A stretch of DNA of 64,000 bases. Origin: Mucilaginibacter_A sp050955045. Lineage in GTDB: Bacteria > Bacteroidota > Bacteroidia > Sphingobacteriales > Sphingobacteriaceae. A model generated the notes under the pieces. That model saw only the letters and a list, made by a program, of their open reading frames with translations, was not told the DNA's origin and made no database searches. The DNA lies in the NCBI GenBank assembly GCA_050955045.1, contig JBPBQV010000011.1:1-64000 (forward strand). The letters run 5' to 3'. The translations under genes and the position numbers were made by a program. Positions 16,661 through 24,556 of the stretch are shown here, piece by piece. The stretch's first letter is position 1, and every line of letters starts with the position of its first letter.

Positions 16661-17863
16661 TTAATCTTCTGTTTCTGTTCCGTTGCCGCTGTATGCGCTT
16701 TTCCGTACAATCGGCATACCTGTTATCCTAAATAATTCATCCAGATGGAGCAAACTGCCGTTCACCATATTTCCCAACAAAACTATCGTAACATCGTTTT
16801 TCATATCACGCAAAAATATATGTCTGAAACCATGCCACCAACCTGTATGATAAACTACTTTTTGTCCGGGTGCTTCAAATAAACGCCAGCCGTAGCCATA
16901 ATTAAAATGACCGCGCAGCATTGGATTGCGGTCTGTATAAGCTGAATCTTGCGTTGCTTGTTTAAGCAAACGGCCAGACCTCAGCGCACGATCAAACAAA
17001 AATAAATCTGCAACGGTGCTGTAAATTCCTTTATCGCCAACCGGCCCGTCTAAAAAGTTTTGTGCTACCGAATACCGCCAGCTGTTACGATCGTGGCCAA
17101 CCACATCCGCAGGAATTTTTTCGTAAACCGCTTTAGAATACACGTTGGTATGCGCCATCTCTGCAGGTTTAAAAATATTTTCTTTCATAAATTGCGCATA
17201 AGGCACTCCGCTTACTTTTTCGATGATTGCGCCAAGCACCATGTAGTTAGAGTTATTATATAAAAAACGAGCATTTGGTTTGTTAAAAGGAGCCGGTTTA
17301 TATTGTGCAATCAAAGCCATTTCCTGGGCGTTGTTTAACCCTTTTCGCTGGTCGAGATGTTGTTTCCGGTAGATGTCATCCGTAAAGTAAACATAATTCA
17401 TCATACCCGAGCGATGCGTAAGTAGCAAACGAATAGTAATGCCATCATAAGGAAAGTTCGGAAAAAATTCTTTCACATTCTGGTCCAGTTTTAGTTTTCC
17501 TTGTTCCAGCAGCATCAAAATGGCGGTGCCAGTCATGGTTTTAGAAACCGAAGCCAGCTCAAATTGAGAATTTAATTTCAGGCTATCTTTAGTTAGATAG
17601 TTGGCCCAGCCAAAAGCATTTTTATATAAAATTTTTCCGCCTTTGGCTACCAGCACATTACCATTGAAGCCATTGTGTTTGTGCAGGTTCTGCATAAAAG
17701 CATCGATTCTTTTATCAGCTTTTTCGGGATTATATTTTAGAAGAGAAGTAGTATCAAACGGTGTTTCGGCAGCAACCTCTTGAGGTGTTTTGGGATGTTT
17801 TGAACAAGCGGACAGCAATATTAACCCGGCTGTAAGGGATAGCAAGTAGTTCTGTAATTTCAT
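16661..17863 (-). CDS. serine hydrolase lipoprotein (class C beta-lactamase/S12-like)
   Basis: A lipoprotein signal peptide ends at LILLSAC (C20). The catalytic domain has SVSK (S105, K108), a YNN motif (FLYNNSNYMVLG, about 205) standing for YxN, and HTG (VYHTGWWHGF, about 340) as the third motif. These are the S12 penicillin-binding/beta-lactamase family signatures; such lipoproteins are usually D-aminopeptidases or esterases rather than resistance enzymes, and the substrate cannot be told. It is first in the operon with YbaB and UPF0173. The C-terminus is a short Ser/Gly/Glu-rich tail. Confidence 0.85.
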   Translation of the reverse strand: MKLQNYLLSLTAGLILLSACSKHPKTPQEVAAETPFDTTSLLKYNPEKADKRIDAFMQNLHKHNGFNGNVLVAKGGKILYKNAFGWANYLTKDSLKLNSQFELASVSKTMTGTAILMLLEQGKLKLDQNVKEFFPNFPYDGITIRLLLTHRSGMMNYVYFTDDIYRKQHLDQRKGLNNAQEMALIAQYKPAPFNKPNARFLYNNSNYMVLGAIIEKVSGVPYAQFMKENIFKPAEMAHTNVYSKAVYEKIPADVVGHDRNSWRYSVAQNFLDGPVGDKGIYSTVADLFLFDRALRSGRLLKQATQDSAYTDRNPMLRGHFNYGYGWRLFEAPGQKVVYHTGWWHGFRHIFLRDMKNDVTIVLLGNMVNGSLLHLDELFRITGMPIVRKSAYSGNGTETED

Positions 17864-17947
17864 TAACCTATAAAATCTGTGGCTTTAACGAAGGCGAAAA
17901 TTAGATATTATCTTACGATTGCGGTTGGAAAAGTTTCAAATATTATA

Positions 17948-18114
17948 ATACTGTTTTTACCGGTAGTTTTTTATTTATGTTGAAAGAAGGAATTACGAAA
18001 GCAGCTTTAGGTTAAATTTGAACAACTTTCAACTTTTGAATCAGTTTTTCCTGATATTTCAAATTTTTGAATACTTCTTTTATCAACCTAAAATTTACCT
18101 GTTAAAAACAGCAT
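17948..18114. repeat. three dispersed-motif copies between divergent genes, last two as an inverted pair
   Basis: Copy 1 is ATACTGTTTTTAC at 17948 with a T6 tract. Copies 2 and 3 (ATACTTCTTTTAT at 18071; TTAAAAACAGCAT ending at 18114) face each other across a 44-bp element, one of the shortest pairs. The 325-bp gap 17864-18188 otherwise holds only the fumC promoter and AT-rich DNA. Confidence 0.8.
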
Positions 18115-18158
18115 TGTAATTTTCTTGATTTAGATAGCAATGCTTTTAGATTTTGCCC

Positions 18159-18166
18159 TAAATTTG
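18159..18166 (+). promoter_or_regulatory. fumC -7 box TAAATTTG
   Basis: An exact TAnnTTTG match, 22 bases before the fumC ATG. Confidence 0.5.
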
Positions 18167-18188
18167 GCAGCAATTATCAAATTAAACT

Positions 18189-19583
18189 ATGAGTTTCAGA
18201 ACCGAACATGATACGATGGGTGCCGTGCAAGTGCCTGCCGACAAATATTGGGGCGCACAAACAGAGCGTTCTCGTAACAATTTTAAAATTGGACCAGCTG
18301 CAAGTATGCCGGTTGAAATTATAGAAGCTTTTGCTTTTTTAAAGAAAGCTGCTGCTTTTACTAATACAGATTTGGGCGTTTTAACCGCTGATAAACGGGA
18401 TTTGATTGCCCAAGTTTGTGATGAAATTTTGGAAGGTAAACTGGCTGATGAATTTCCGCTGGTGATTTGGCAAACAGGTTCGGGCACACAATCGAACATG
18501 AATGTGAATGAAGTTGTGGCCAACCGGTCGCATGTTTTGCAGGGCAATGTTTTGGGTGAAGGCAAGACTTTTATCCACCCAAATGATGATGTGAATAAAT
18601 CACAATCATCAAACGATACTTATCCAACAGCCATGCACATTGCTGCTTATAAAGTGGTGATGGAAACGACAATTCCGGGTGTAGAAAAACTTCGTGATAC
18701 ACTTCAGGCAAAAGTAGAAGAGTTTAAAAGCGTGGTTAAAATTGGCCGTACGCACTTAATGGATGCAACGCCGTTAACTTTAGGACAAGAGTTTTCTGGT
18801 TATGTTTCGCAGTTAACCCACGGTTTAAAAGCTTTAAGAAATACTTTAGATCATCTTTCTGAATTAGCTTTAGGCGGAACTGCGGTTGGAACGGGCATCA
18901 ACACACCAAAAGGTTATGATGTAAAAGTAGCCGAATATATTGCCAAGTTTACCAATCTGCCATTTATCACTGCTGAAAATAAATTTGAAGCTTTAGCTGC
19001 GCACGATGCGATTGTAGAAACGCATGGCGCATTAAAGCAAATTGCGGTTTCGCTGATGAAAATTGCAAATGATATCCGGATGCTGGCTTCTGGTCCGCGT
19101 TCTGGTATTGGCGAAATCCATATTCCGGATAACGAGCCAGGTTCTTCTATCATGCCGGGAAAAGTAAATCCAACCCAAAACGAAGCGGTAACGATGGTTG
19201 CGGCGCAAGTAATGGGCAATGATGTAACGATTTCTATCGGCGGTTCTAACGGACATTATGAACTGAACGTTTTTAAACCGGTTATGGCTGCTGCATTTTT
19301 ACAATCTGCACGTTTAATTGGCGATGCCTGCGTTTCATTTACAGATCATTGCGCGGTTGGTATCACGCCAAATTATGATGGCATTAAAAAGCACCTGGAA
19401 AATTCGCTGATGCTGGTTACCGCTTTAAACCCGCATATTGGTTATGAAAATGCTGCTAAAATTGCTAAAACAGCTTTAAAAGAAAATCAATCGCTGCGCG
19501 AAGCAGCGATCGGTTTAGGCTTGTTAACGAATGAACAATTTGATGCCTGGGTTCGCCCAGAGAATATGATTGGTAGTTTATAA
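18189..19583 (+). CDS. fumC: fumarate hydratase, class II
   Basis: It interconverts fumarate and malate in the TCA cycle, without an iron-sulfur cluster. The fumarase/aspartase signature GSSIMPGKVNPTQNEAV starts near residue 317, with GSGTQSNMNVNEV and SSNDTYPTAMHIA as substrate-binding blocks. It has 464 residues, standard for FumC. It is probably monocistronic: a hairpin of a common intergenic type follows at 19619. Confidence 0.95.
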   Translation: MSFRTEHDTMGAVQVPADKYWGAQTERSRNNFKIGPAASMPVEIIEAFAFLKKAAAFTNTDLGVLTADKRDLIAQVCDEILEGKLADEFPLVIWQTGSGTQSNMNVNEVVANRSHVLQGNVLGEGKTFIHPNDDVNKSQSSNDTYPTAMHIAAYKVVMETTIPGVEKLRDTLQAKVEEFKSVVKIGRTHLMDATPLTLGQEFSGYVSQLTHGLKALRNTLDHLSELALGGTAVGTGINTPKGYDVKVAEYIAKFTNLPFITAENKFEALAAHDAIVETHGALKQIAVSLMKIANDIRMLASGPRSGIGEIHIPDNEPGSSIMPGKVNPTQNEAVTMVAAQVMGNDVTISIGGSNGHYELNVFKPVMAAAFLQSARLIGDACVSFTDHCAVGITPNYDGIKKHLENSLMLVTALNPHIGYENAAKIAKTALKENQSLREAAIGLGLLTNEQFDAWVRPENMIGSL

Positions 19584-19599
19584 GCAAATTTCCACCAGT

Positions 19600-19647
19600 C
19601 TCAAAAGCCTCACCCTAAATCCCTCTCCAAAAGAGAGGGACTTTTGC
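19600..19647 (+). terminator. C-rich inverted repeat after fumC
   Basis: TCCCTCTC and GAGAGGGA pair around CAAAA, then ACTTTT. The surrounding wording (CACCCTAAATCCCTCTCC) looks like a short intergenic repeat common in Sphingobacteria, recalled from memory and not verified. Confidence 0.55.
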
Positions 19648-19655
19648 CTTCCTAA

Positions 19656-20156
19656 ATGTTTAAAAAAACGTGCTTCCTTTATCTGCTATTTTTTGTTGTT
19701 GTGATGGTTTCTTGCAAGCGCAAACAAGCAGTGCAGGAACCCGGAATCGAATTTTTGCAAGGCGAATGGCAGCAGGATTCTGTACGGATGCAAAGCAAGT
19801 TACTCAGTTATTCGTTGTATCAATTTAAGTTTCGTTGCGATTCAGTTTACATCACCACCAACAATTTCAGCAAAGTAAATTATGGCGTTGATAGTTGCAT
19901 GAATAAAGGCAACTGGAAAGAATACGTGCGGGGAAAATACGAGTTACACCACGATACTTTGCGGGTGCGTGGATTATATTGCCATCCGGATTTTTCGCTA
20001 AAATATGAAGGCTGCTTTAACATTGGTGTTTATGAAAACCTGTTCAAACTACAAAAACAATCCGATTCGCTGTTTCATGTTACCAGTTTTTCCAGTACAA
20101 TTCCGTTCAATCTTCGCCTCACCAAAAAAACAATCTGCCAGCCAAAACCACTTTAA
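19656..20156 (+). CDS. hypothetical lipoprotein
   Basis: The signal peptide ends at VVMVSC (C20), followed by KRK and a short linker. The mature domain of about 140 residues begins with a lipocalin-like pattern (FLQGEWQQDSVRMQSK...YQFKFRCDSVYITT) and continues in beta-strand alternation, with six cysteines after the lipobox. I do not know its role. It lies 72 bp after fumC and 12 bp before the S1/P1 nuclease gene, so it may be co-transcribed with the latter. Confidence 0.65.
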   Translation: MFKKTCFLYLLFFVVVMVSCKRKQAVQEPGIEFLQGEWQQDSVRMQSKLLSYSLYQFKFRCDSVYITTNNFSKVNYGVDSCMNKGNWKEYVRGKYELHHDTLRVRGLYCHPDFSLKYEGCFNIGVYENLFKLQKQSDSLFHVTSFSSTIPFNLRLTKKTICQPKPL

Positions 20157-20168
20157 CTTATTTACGAT

Positions 20169-20963
20169 ATGAAATTCAACAAAATTACCATGCTGTTTTT
20201 AGGCATGTTTTTGATGTATCTACCGCTGCAATCTATGGCTTGGGGAATGTTGGGCCATCGTGTAGTCGGACAAATTGCCGATAATTATCTTACCAAAAAA
20301 GCACGTAAAAATATTGCGCTGGTTTTAGGTGGAGAATCTGTTGCGATGGCCAGTACCTGGGCCGATTTTATCAAATCTGATCCGGCTTATAGTTATTTAT
20401 CTGCCTGGCATTATGTTGATTTTGATCAGCCTTTTGCTTACCCGCAAATGCAGGCTTTTTTAAAGCAGGATACCGCTACGGATGCTTCTACAAAGTTGAA
20501 TATGATTATTGCTCAGCTTAAAAATAAAAATCTGGAACAAAGCAAAAAGCAAATGTATTTACGTCTGCTGATCCATATTGTGGGCGATGTGCACCAGCCG
20601 ATGCATACTGCGCATACGGAAGATAAAGGTGGAAATGATGTAAAATTATTCTGGTTTAACAAGCCAACCAACTTGCACGCACTTTGGGATTCTAACATGA
20701 TTGACGATCAGCAATTAAGTTATACAGAATACGCCAACTGGATTAACCGCAGCACAAAAGAACAGCGCACTGCTTTACAGCACGATGAGATTAGCAAATG
20801 GCTGTATGAATCAAGTCAGATTTCAGAAAAACTATACAGCGAAATTAAACCGGAAACACATTTAAGTTATCGTTATACGTTTGATCATATTGAGCTTGCT
20901 AATCAGCAATTGCTGAAAGGCGGCATTCGTTTGGCCGGAATTTTGAATCAGTTGTTTGGATAA
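20169..20963 (+). CDS. S1/P1-type zinc-dependent nuclease, secreted
   Basis: The signal peptide is cleaved after SMA, so the mature protein starts with W25, which supplies two zinc ligands in this family. Other ligands are visible: H30 (GHR), D/H in STWADF and AWHYVDF, H and D in LIHIVGDVHQPMH, and H/D in LHALWDSNM. The enzyme degrades single-stranded DNA or RNA or acts as a 3'-nucleotidase in the periplasm or outside the cell. It has 264 residues. The internal tryptophan arrangement is complete, so it should be active. Confidence 0.92.
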   Translation: MKFNKITMLFLGMFLMYLPLQSMAWGMLGHRVVGQIADNYLTKKARKNIALVLGGESVAMASTWADFIKSDPAYSYLSAWHYVDFDQPFAYPQMQAFLKQDTATDASTKLNMIIAQLKNKNLEQSKKQMYLRLLIHIVGDVHQPMHTAHTEDKGGNDVKLFWFNKPTNLHALWDSNMIDDQQLSYTEYANWINRSTKEQRTALQHDEISKWLYESSQISEKLYSEIKPETHLSYRYTFDHIELANQQLLKGGIRLAGILNQLFG

Positions 20964-21089
20964 ATGAAGAAGAACGCTGAGCAGAATAGATGAATCTGTA
21001 AAACGTCCATATATCTCTTTTCGCTATAAAAGGAATGTAGCTCTAACGCATTCAAAAAAGGCCTGTTGTTTTTTTAAGCTATTTAACCT

Positions 21090-21989
21090 GTGATTACTCC
21101 AAATAAGCAGCCACTGGCAAAACCAAAACCAGTAGTTAAAAAAAAGGTCACAGTCAGTAAAAAAGCTCCTGTAAAGAAAAAAGGAAGCAAAAAGCAGGAA
21201 CCTCAGTTTCCCTGGAAACTTATTTTGGCCGGTACACTGCTCATCTTGCTTTCTCCTTTTTATTACGGTTATGTGGTGAAACCGTTTACTGCAACCTGGC
21301 GATGGATTAGAGATATCGGCGAAGACCCAAACTACCGCACTTACAAAAGTTTTGCTATCCGTATCCCTAAAAAATACAGCATCCATGGCATTGATGTTTC
21401 TTACGCGCAGGGGAAAATCGATTGGTATCAGGTAAAATCGATGCAGGAAGACAGCGTGCACATTCATTTTGCCTTCATTAAAGCAACCGAAGGCTTGTTA
21501 ACTGTTGATCCGTATTTTAAGCGCAACTGGCGCGAGGCAGCAAAAACCGGAATCGTTTGTGGCGCTTATCACTTTTTCAGGCCAGAAAAAAACGGAACTT
21601 GGCAGGCACGTTTTTTTTTGCAGAATGTAAATCTGGAAAAAGGCGATTTGCCGATGGTAGTTGATATTGAAGAACTAAACGGTGTTCCGCCTGCCCAGAT
21701 GCGGAAAGAATTGAAAAATTTCCTCAATTATCTGGAACGAAAAACCAAAGCAAAACCCATTATTTACGCCGGATTAAGTTTTTATCAGGATTATTTGATG
21801 CGTTATTTTGATGATTATCCATTTTGGATTGCGCATTATTACAAAGATAAATTGAAGGTTAATGCAGCTACCAATTGGTGGTTTTGGCAGCACTCTGATA
21901 AAGCCAGCGTAAACGGCATCAATCATCTGGTAGATTTTAACGCTTTTAAAGGCGATAGTTTGGCGTTTCAAAAATTACTTGTGCCGTAG
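21090..21989 (+). CDS. membrane-anchored GH25 lysozyme-type muramidase
   Basis: A strongly basic cytoplasmic N-terminus (residues 1-40, Lys-rich) leads into one transmembrane segment (about 42-64), then a GH25 barrel. Catalytic acids lie in HGIDVSYAQGKIDW, AFIKATEG and MVVDIEELNG. It should cut the glycan strand of peptidoglycan from the periplasmic face. GTG at 21090 is the only reasonable start because the first ATG in frame lies inside the catalytic domain. It has 299 residues. Confidence 0.87.
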   Translation: MITPNKQPLAKPKPVVKKKVTVSKKAPVKKKGSKKQEPQFPWKLILAGTLLILLSPFYYGYVVKPFTATWRWIRDIGEDPNYRTYKSFAIRIPKKYSIHGIDVSYAQGKIDWYQVKSMQEDSVHIHFAFIKATEGLLTVDPYFKRNWREAAKTGIVCGAYHFFRPEKNGTWQARFFLQNVNLEKGDLPMVVDIEELNGVPPAQMRKELKNFLNYLERKTKAKPIIYAGLSFYQDYLMRYFDDYPFWIAHYYKDKLKVNAATNWWFWQHSDKASVNGINHLVDFNAFKGDSLAFQKLLVP

Positions 21990-22060
21990 CTAAAGCTGCG
22001 TAAAACTATTGGCATTTACAGTTTTTGCTTGAACTTTTGAAGCCAGCAGAATGAATGTAA

Positions 22061-22132
22061 ATGCTTCTTTTACGACTATTTTTTTTGTATCGATGTAAAA
22101 ATCCTTGTTTTTTTGGAGCGATAAACCAAGCT
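22061..22132. repeat. dispersed motif, degenerate inverted pair upstream of the DUF2147 gene
   Basis: ATGCTTCTTTTAC at 22061 is followed by a T8 tract. The right arm, a T7 tract then GGAGCGATAAACCAAGC, is damaged. It lies in the 218-bp gap 21990-22207. Confidence 0.6.
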
Positions 22133-22194
22133 ATCAATTTTAATAAAAGCAGATTTCAACATAAACTTCCTGAATAAAATTGCGTTAAATACGC

Positions 22195-22202
22195 TACATT
22201 TA
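22195..22202 (+). promoter_or_regulatory. -7 box TACATTTA of the DUF2147 gene
   Basis: One mismatch to TAnnTTTG, only five bases before the ATG. This implies a leaderless or very short-leader mRNA. Confidence 0.35.
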
Positions 22203-22207
22203 AAATA

Positions 22208-22651
22208 ATGAAAAAAGCACTCTTCCTTTCCATAGCTTTGATGCTATTTTTTGTAAACTCTATATTCGCACAAAGCGCGCCCGGCGATAAAGTTATTGGC
22301 GTTTGGCTCACTGCCGAAAAAGATGGTAAAATTGAAATTTACAAAGCCGGCAGTAAATACAACGGTAAAATTGTTTGGGGGAAAGATTTATATGAAGCAA
22401 ACGGCAAAACCTTAACAAAAGACGCCAAAAACCCTGATGCCAACTATAAGAACCGCCCTTTGCTGAATGCAGATATTCTGACTGGTTTTGTTTACCTTAA
22501 CAACGAATGGACTGAAGGCAAAATCTACGATCCCAAAAGTGGCAAAACGTACAGCGCAACCATGAAGTTAAAAGGTAATACGCTTGCTTTGCGTGGTTAT
22601 ATTGGTGTATCTATGTTTGGCAGAACAACTAGCTGGGAACGAGTAAAATAG
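22208..22651 (+). CDS. DUF2147 family secreted protein
   Basis: This 147-residue protein has a signal peptide (cleavage near IFAQ, residue 22) and the DUF2147 core: GVWLTAEKDGKIEIYKAGSKYNGKIVW...GKIYDPKSGKTYSATMKLKGNTLALRGYIG. The family is an exported lipocalin-like beta domain of unknown function, common in Bacteroidota and Proteobacteria. It is followed by a PAP2 phosphatase gene 49 bp on. Confidence 0.88.
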   Translation: MKKALFLSIALMLFFVNSIFAQSAPGDKVIGVWLTAEKDGKIEIYKAGSKYNGKIVWGKDLYEANGKTLTKDAKNPDANYKNRPLLNADILTGFVYLNNEWTEGKIYDPKSGKTYSATMKLKGNTLALRGYIGVSMFGRTTSWERVK

Positions 22652-22689
22652 ATTGTGAATTGATAATATTGAAAAAAGATTTTTCATCT

Positions 22690-22712
22690 GTAAAAGAAGT
22701 ATGCTCCTTTTA
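22690..22712. repeat. dispersed motif, overlapping inverted pair covering a start codon
   Basis: GTAAAAGAAGTAT and ATGCTCCTTTTA overlap, with the ATG of the PAP2 gene inside. The motif thus supplies the first four codons (M-L-L-L). Confidence 0.7.
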
Positions 22713-23486
22713 AAAAATTACGCTTTGTTGCTTCTTCTAAATTTTACCGCATTTTTTGCTTTCGCACAACAAGGTTCTTCCCAAAGTTTTCGTGATACTT
22801 CTTTTACTGGTATAAAATCTTCAACCACCATCACTAAAGGTTTTAAACCTTATGTTGTGCCTGCAGTAATGGTTACTTATGGTGCGTTATCACTCGTGGT
22901 TACGCCGTTAAAAAACCTTGACCATTCTATTCAGCATCAAATTATTACCAGCAACCCTAATTTTTCCACACACGCCGATGATTATTTATGGCTGGCACCA
23001 ACCGCAGCAGTTTATGGTTTGAATTTAATTGGCATCCAGGGAAAAAATAATTTTCGCGACCGAACCATTATTGTGCTAATTGCCAATGGAATTACGAGAG
23101 TGGGCACAGTGATCACCAAAAAATCAATTCACCAATTACGGCCGGATGGCTCTGATAACGAATCTTTTCCTTCAGGCCACACCGCTTCTGCATTTACCGC
23201 TGCCGAATTTCTGTACCAGGAATATAAAGATGTTTCGCCCTGGATTGGTTATGGCGGTTATGCCGTAGCTGCTGCAACCGGCATTTTAAGGCTTTACAAT
23301 AATCAACATTATTTGGGCGATGTTGTTGCTGGTGCGGGTTTGGGTATCGTTTCCACTAAAATTGCTTACACGGTTTATCCTTTTGTAGCACGAAAGCTGT
23401 TTAAAAATTACAATTTTAAAACAGTAGCTATTCCTGCTTATACACCAGGTTATTTGGGTTTTACCTTTTCACATCAATTTAACTAG
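22701..23486 (+). CDS. PAP2-superfamily phosphatase, exported
   Basis: A signal peptide of about 22 residues precedes hydrophobic helices. All three PAP2 motifs are present: K140-x6-R147-P148, PSGH (157-160) with the catalytic His160, and R197...H203xxxD207. Such enzymes dephosphorylate lipid phosphates such as undecaprenyl pyrophosphate or phosphatidylglycerol phosphate at the periplasmic face; which one is unknown. The C-terminus ends in a beta-like stretch (YLGFTFSHQFN). Bases 22794-22816 inside the gene hold another motif copy, GATACTTCTTTTAC plus TAAAA. Confidence 0.88.
   Translation: MLLLKNYALLLLLNFTAFFAFAQQGSSQSFRDTSFTGIKSSTTITKGFKPYVVPAVMVTYGALSLVVTPLKNLDHSIQHQIITSNPNFSTHADDYLWLAPTAAVYGLNLIGIQGKNNFRDRTIIVLIANGITRVGTVITKKSIHQLRPDGSDNESFPSGHTASAFTAAEFLYQEYKDVSPWIGYGGYAVAAATGILRLYNNQHYLGDVVAGAGLGIVSTKIAYTVYPFVARKLFKNYNFKTVAIPAYTPGYLGFTFSHQFN
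22794..22816. repeat. dispersed bipartite motif inside the PAP2 gene
   Basis: GATACTTCTTTTACTGG is followed by TATAAAA, so the A-tract is kept although the codons read D-T-S-F-T-G-I-K. Confidence 0.6.
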
Positions 23487-23506
23487 TGTTTGCCAGGGTT
23501 TGGTTC

Positions 23507-23585
23507 GATGCTGTTTTTACCGGCAATTTTTGTTGTTTAGGCACAAAAAAGCGTTTTACTAAATCAATAGCGATAAAAACATTAT
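23507..23585. repeat. dispersed motif, CTG variant with decayed partner
   Basis: GATGCTGTTTTTACC plus a T5 tract at 23507-23531 faces a degenerate right arm (TTTAGGCACAAAAAAGCG). A further near-copy, GCGATAAAAACATTAT, lies at 23570-23585. All are in the gap before the heme oxygenase gene. Confidence 0.6.
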
Positions 23586-23682
23586 CCCAAAAACGCTCGT
23601 AAAACTTTAGAAAAATAGTTTACAAAATTTAAATTACTGCTATTTAAAATCCATTTTTACTTTCAGAATTAATCTATTTCTT

Positions 23683-24270
23683 TTGAACGAAACGTTACTA
23701 TCAGCGCAACTCAAACAACATACTTTAACCAGCCATCAACAACTGGAAAAAGCATTGATTGGCCAGATCCGGCAAATCAATTCGCCAGAAATGTATGTAA
23801 CAATGCTTCAGCTTTTTTACAGCTATTTTGGTGCTTTGGAGGATTATATCAATCAAAATATCAACTCAGTGCAGCTCTCGGATTATCCGCTGAGGCGCAA
23901 AACGGAAAGTATTTTACAGGATTTAAAAACATTTAACGGTACAAAACCCGAAAAAACAAAAATTGCTGATCTGCCTGTTATAACAAATAATTTACAGGCT
24001 TTTGGCGCCTTATATGTGATTGAAGGTTCTACTTTGGGCGGACAAATCATCAGCAAAATGATTATGAAGCAGCTGAACCTGACGGATAGTAAAGGCCTTT
24101 CTTTTTTCAGCAGTTACGGAGATCAAACGCCAGCCATGTGGGCATCCTTTAAAACAGCTTTAAACAGGCAGGCACAAAACAAAGAAGAAGAAATGCTGCT
24201 GATTAATGCTGCTGACGATACGTTTGTGAAATTTAAATACTGGATTGAAAAACAGGAAAGTAACCGTTAA
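23683..24270 (+). CDS. bphO: biliverdin-producing heme oxygenase (BphO-like)
   Basis: It opens heme to biliverdin, CO and iron. The proximal-His region is LTSHQQLEKAL (H18), and the distal-helix glycine motif is GALYVIEGSTLGGQII. It has 195 residues. The start must be TTG at 23683; no ATG fits the family N-terminus. It stands 286 bp upstream of a bacteriophytochrome on the same strand, which needs biliverdin as chromophore, so the pairing is functional. The gap contains a dispersed repeat pair. Confidence 0.88.
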   Translation: MNETLLSAQLKQHTLTSHQQLEKALIGQIRQINSPEMYVTMLQLFYSYFGALEDYINQNINSVQLSDYPLRRKTESILQDLKTFNGTKPEKTKIADLPVITNNLQAFGALYVIEGSTLGGQIISKMIMKQLNLTDSKGLSFFSSYGDQTPAMWASFKTALNRQAQNKEEEMLLINAADDTFVKFKYWIEKQESNR

Positions 24271-24295
24271 TTTAAATTTAAACTTAAAAATTTAC

Positions 24296-24351
24296 GCTGC
24301 TTCTTTTATGCACGTATTTTAAATTTGTTTTTATGTTGATCAAAAAAGCAT
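24296..24351. repeat. dispersed bipartite motif, inverted pair
   Basis: GCTGCTTCTTTTATGCACG plus a T-tract faces a T-tract, ATGTTGATC and AAAAAAGCAT. It lies between heme oxygenase and phytochrome genes. Confidence 0.65.
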
Positions 24352-24556
24352 ATAAAATATGTTTGATGAAATTTGAATAACCGTAATCCATGCAGCTATA
24401 ACAGTTAGCGTTTTCTCGGTAGTTTTTAATTAAAGCGCCTAATCCATAAATAAACCAAAAGTATTTATATTATTGATATATGATTATCTTCATGAAATTC
24501 TTCCAGTAAAAATGGTTGCATTTCATACTAATAAATTTAAAAACAACTGTTTATAA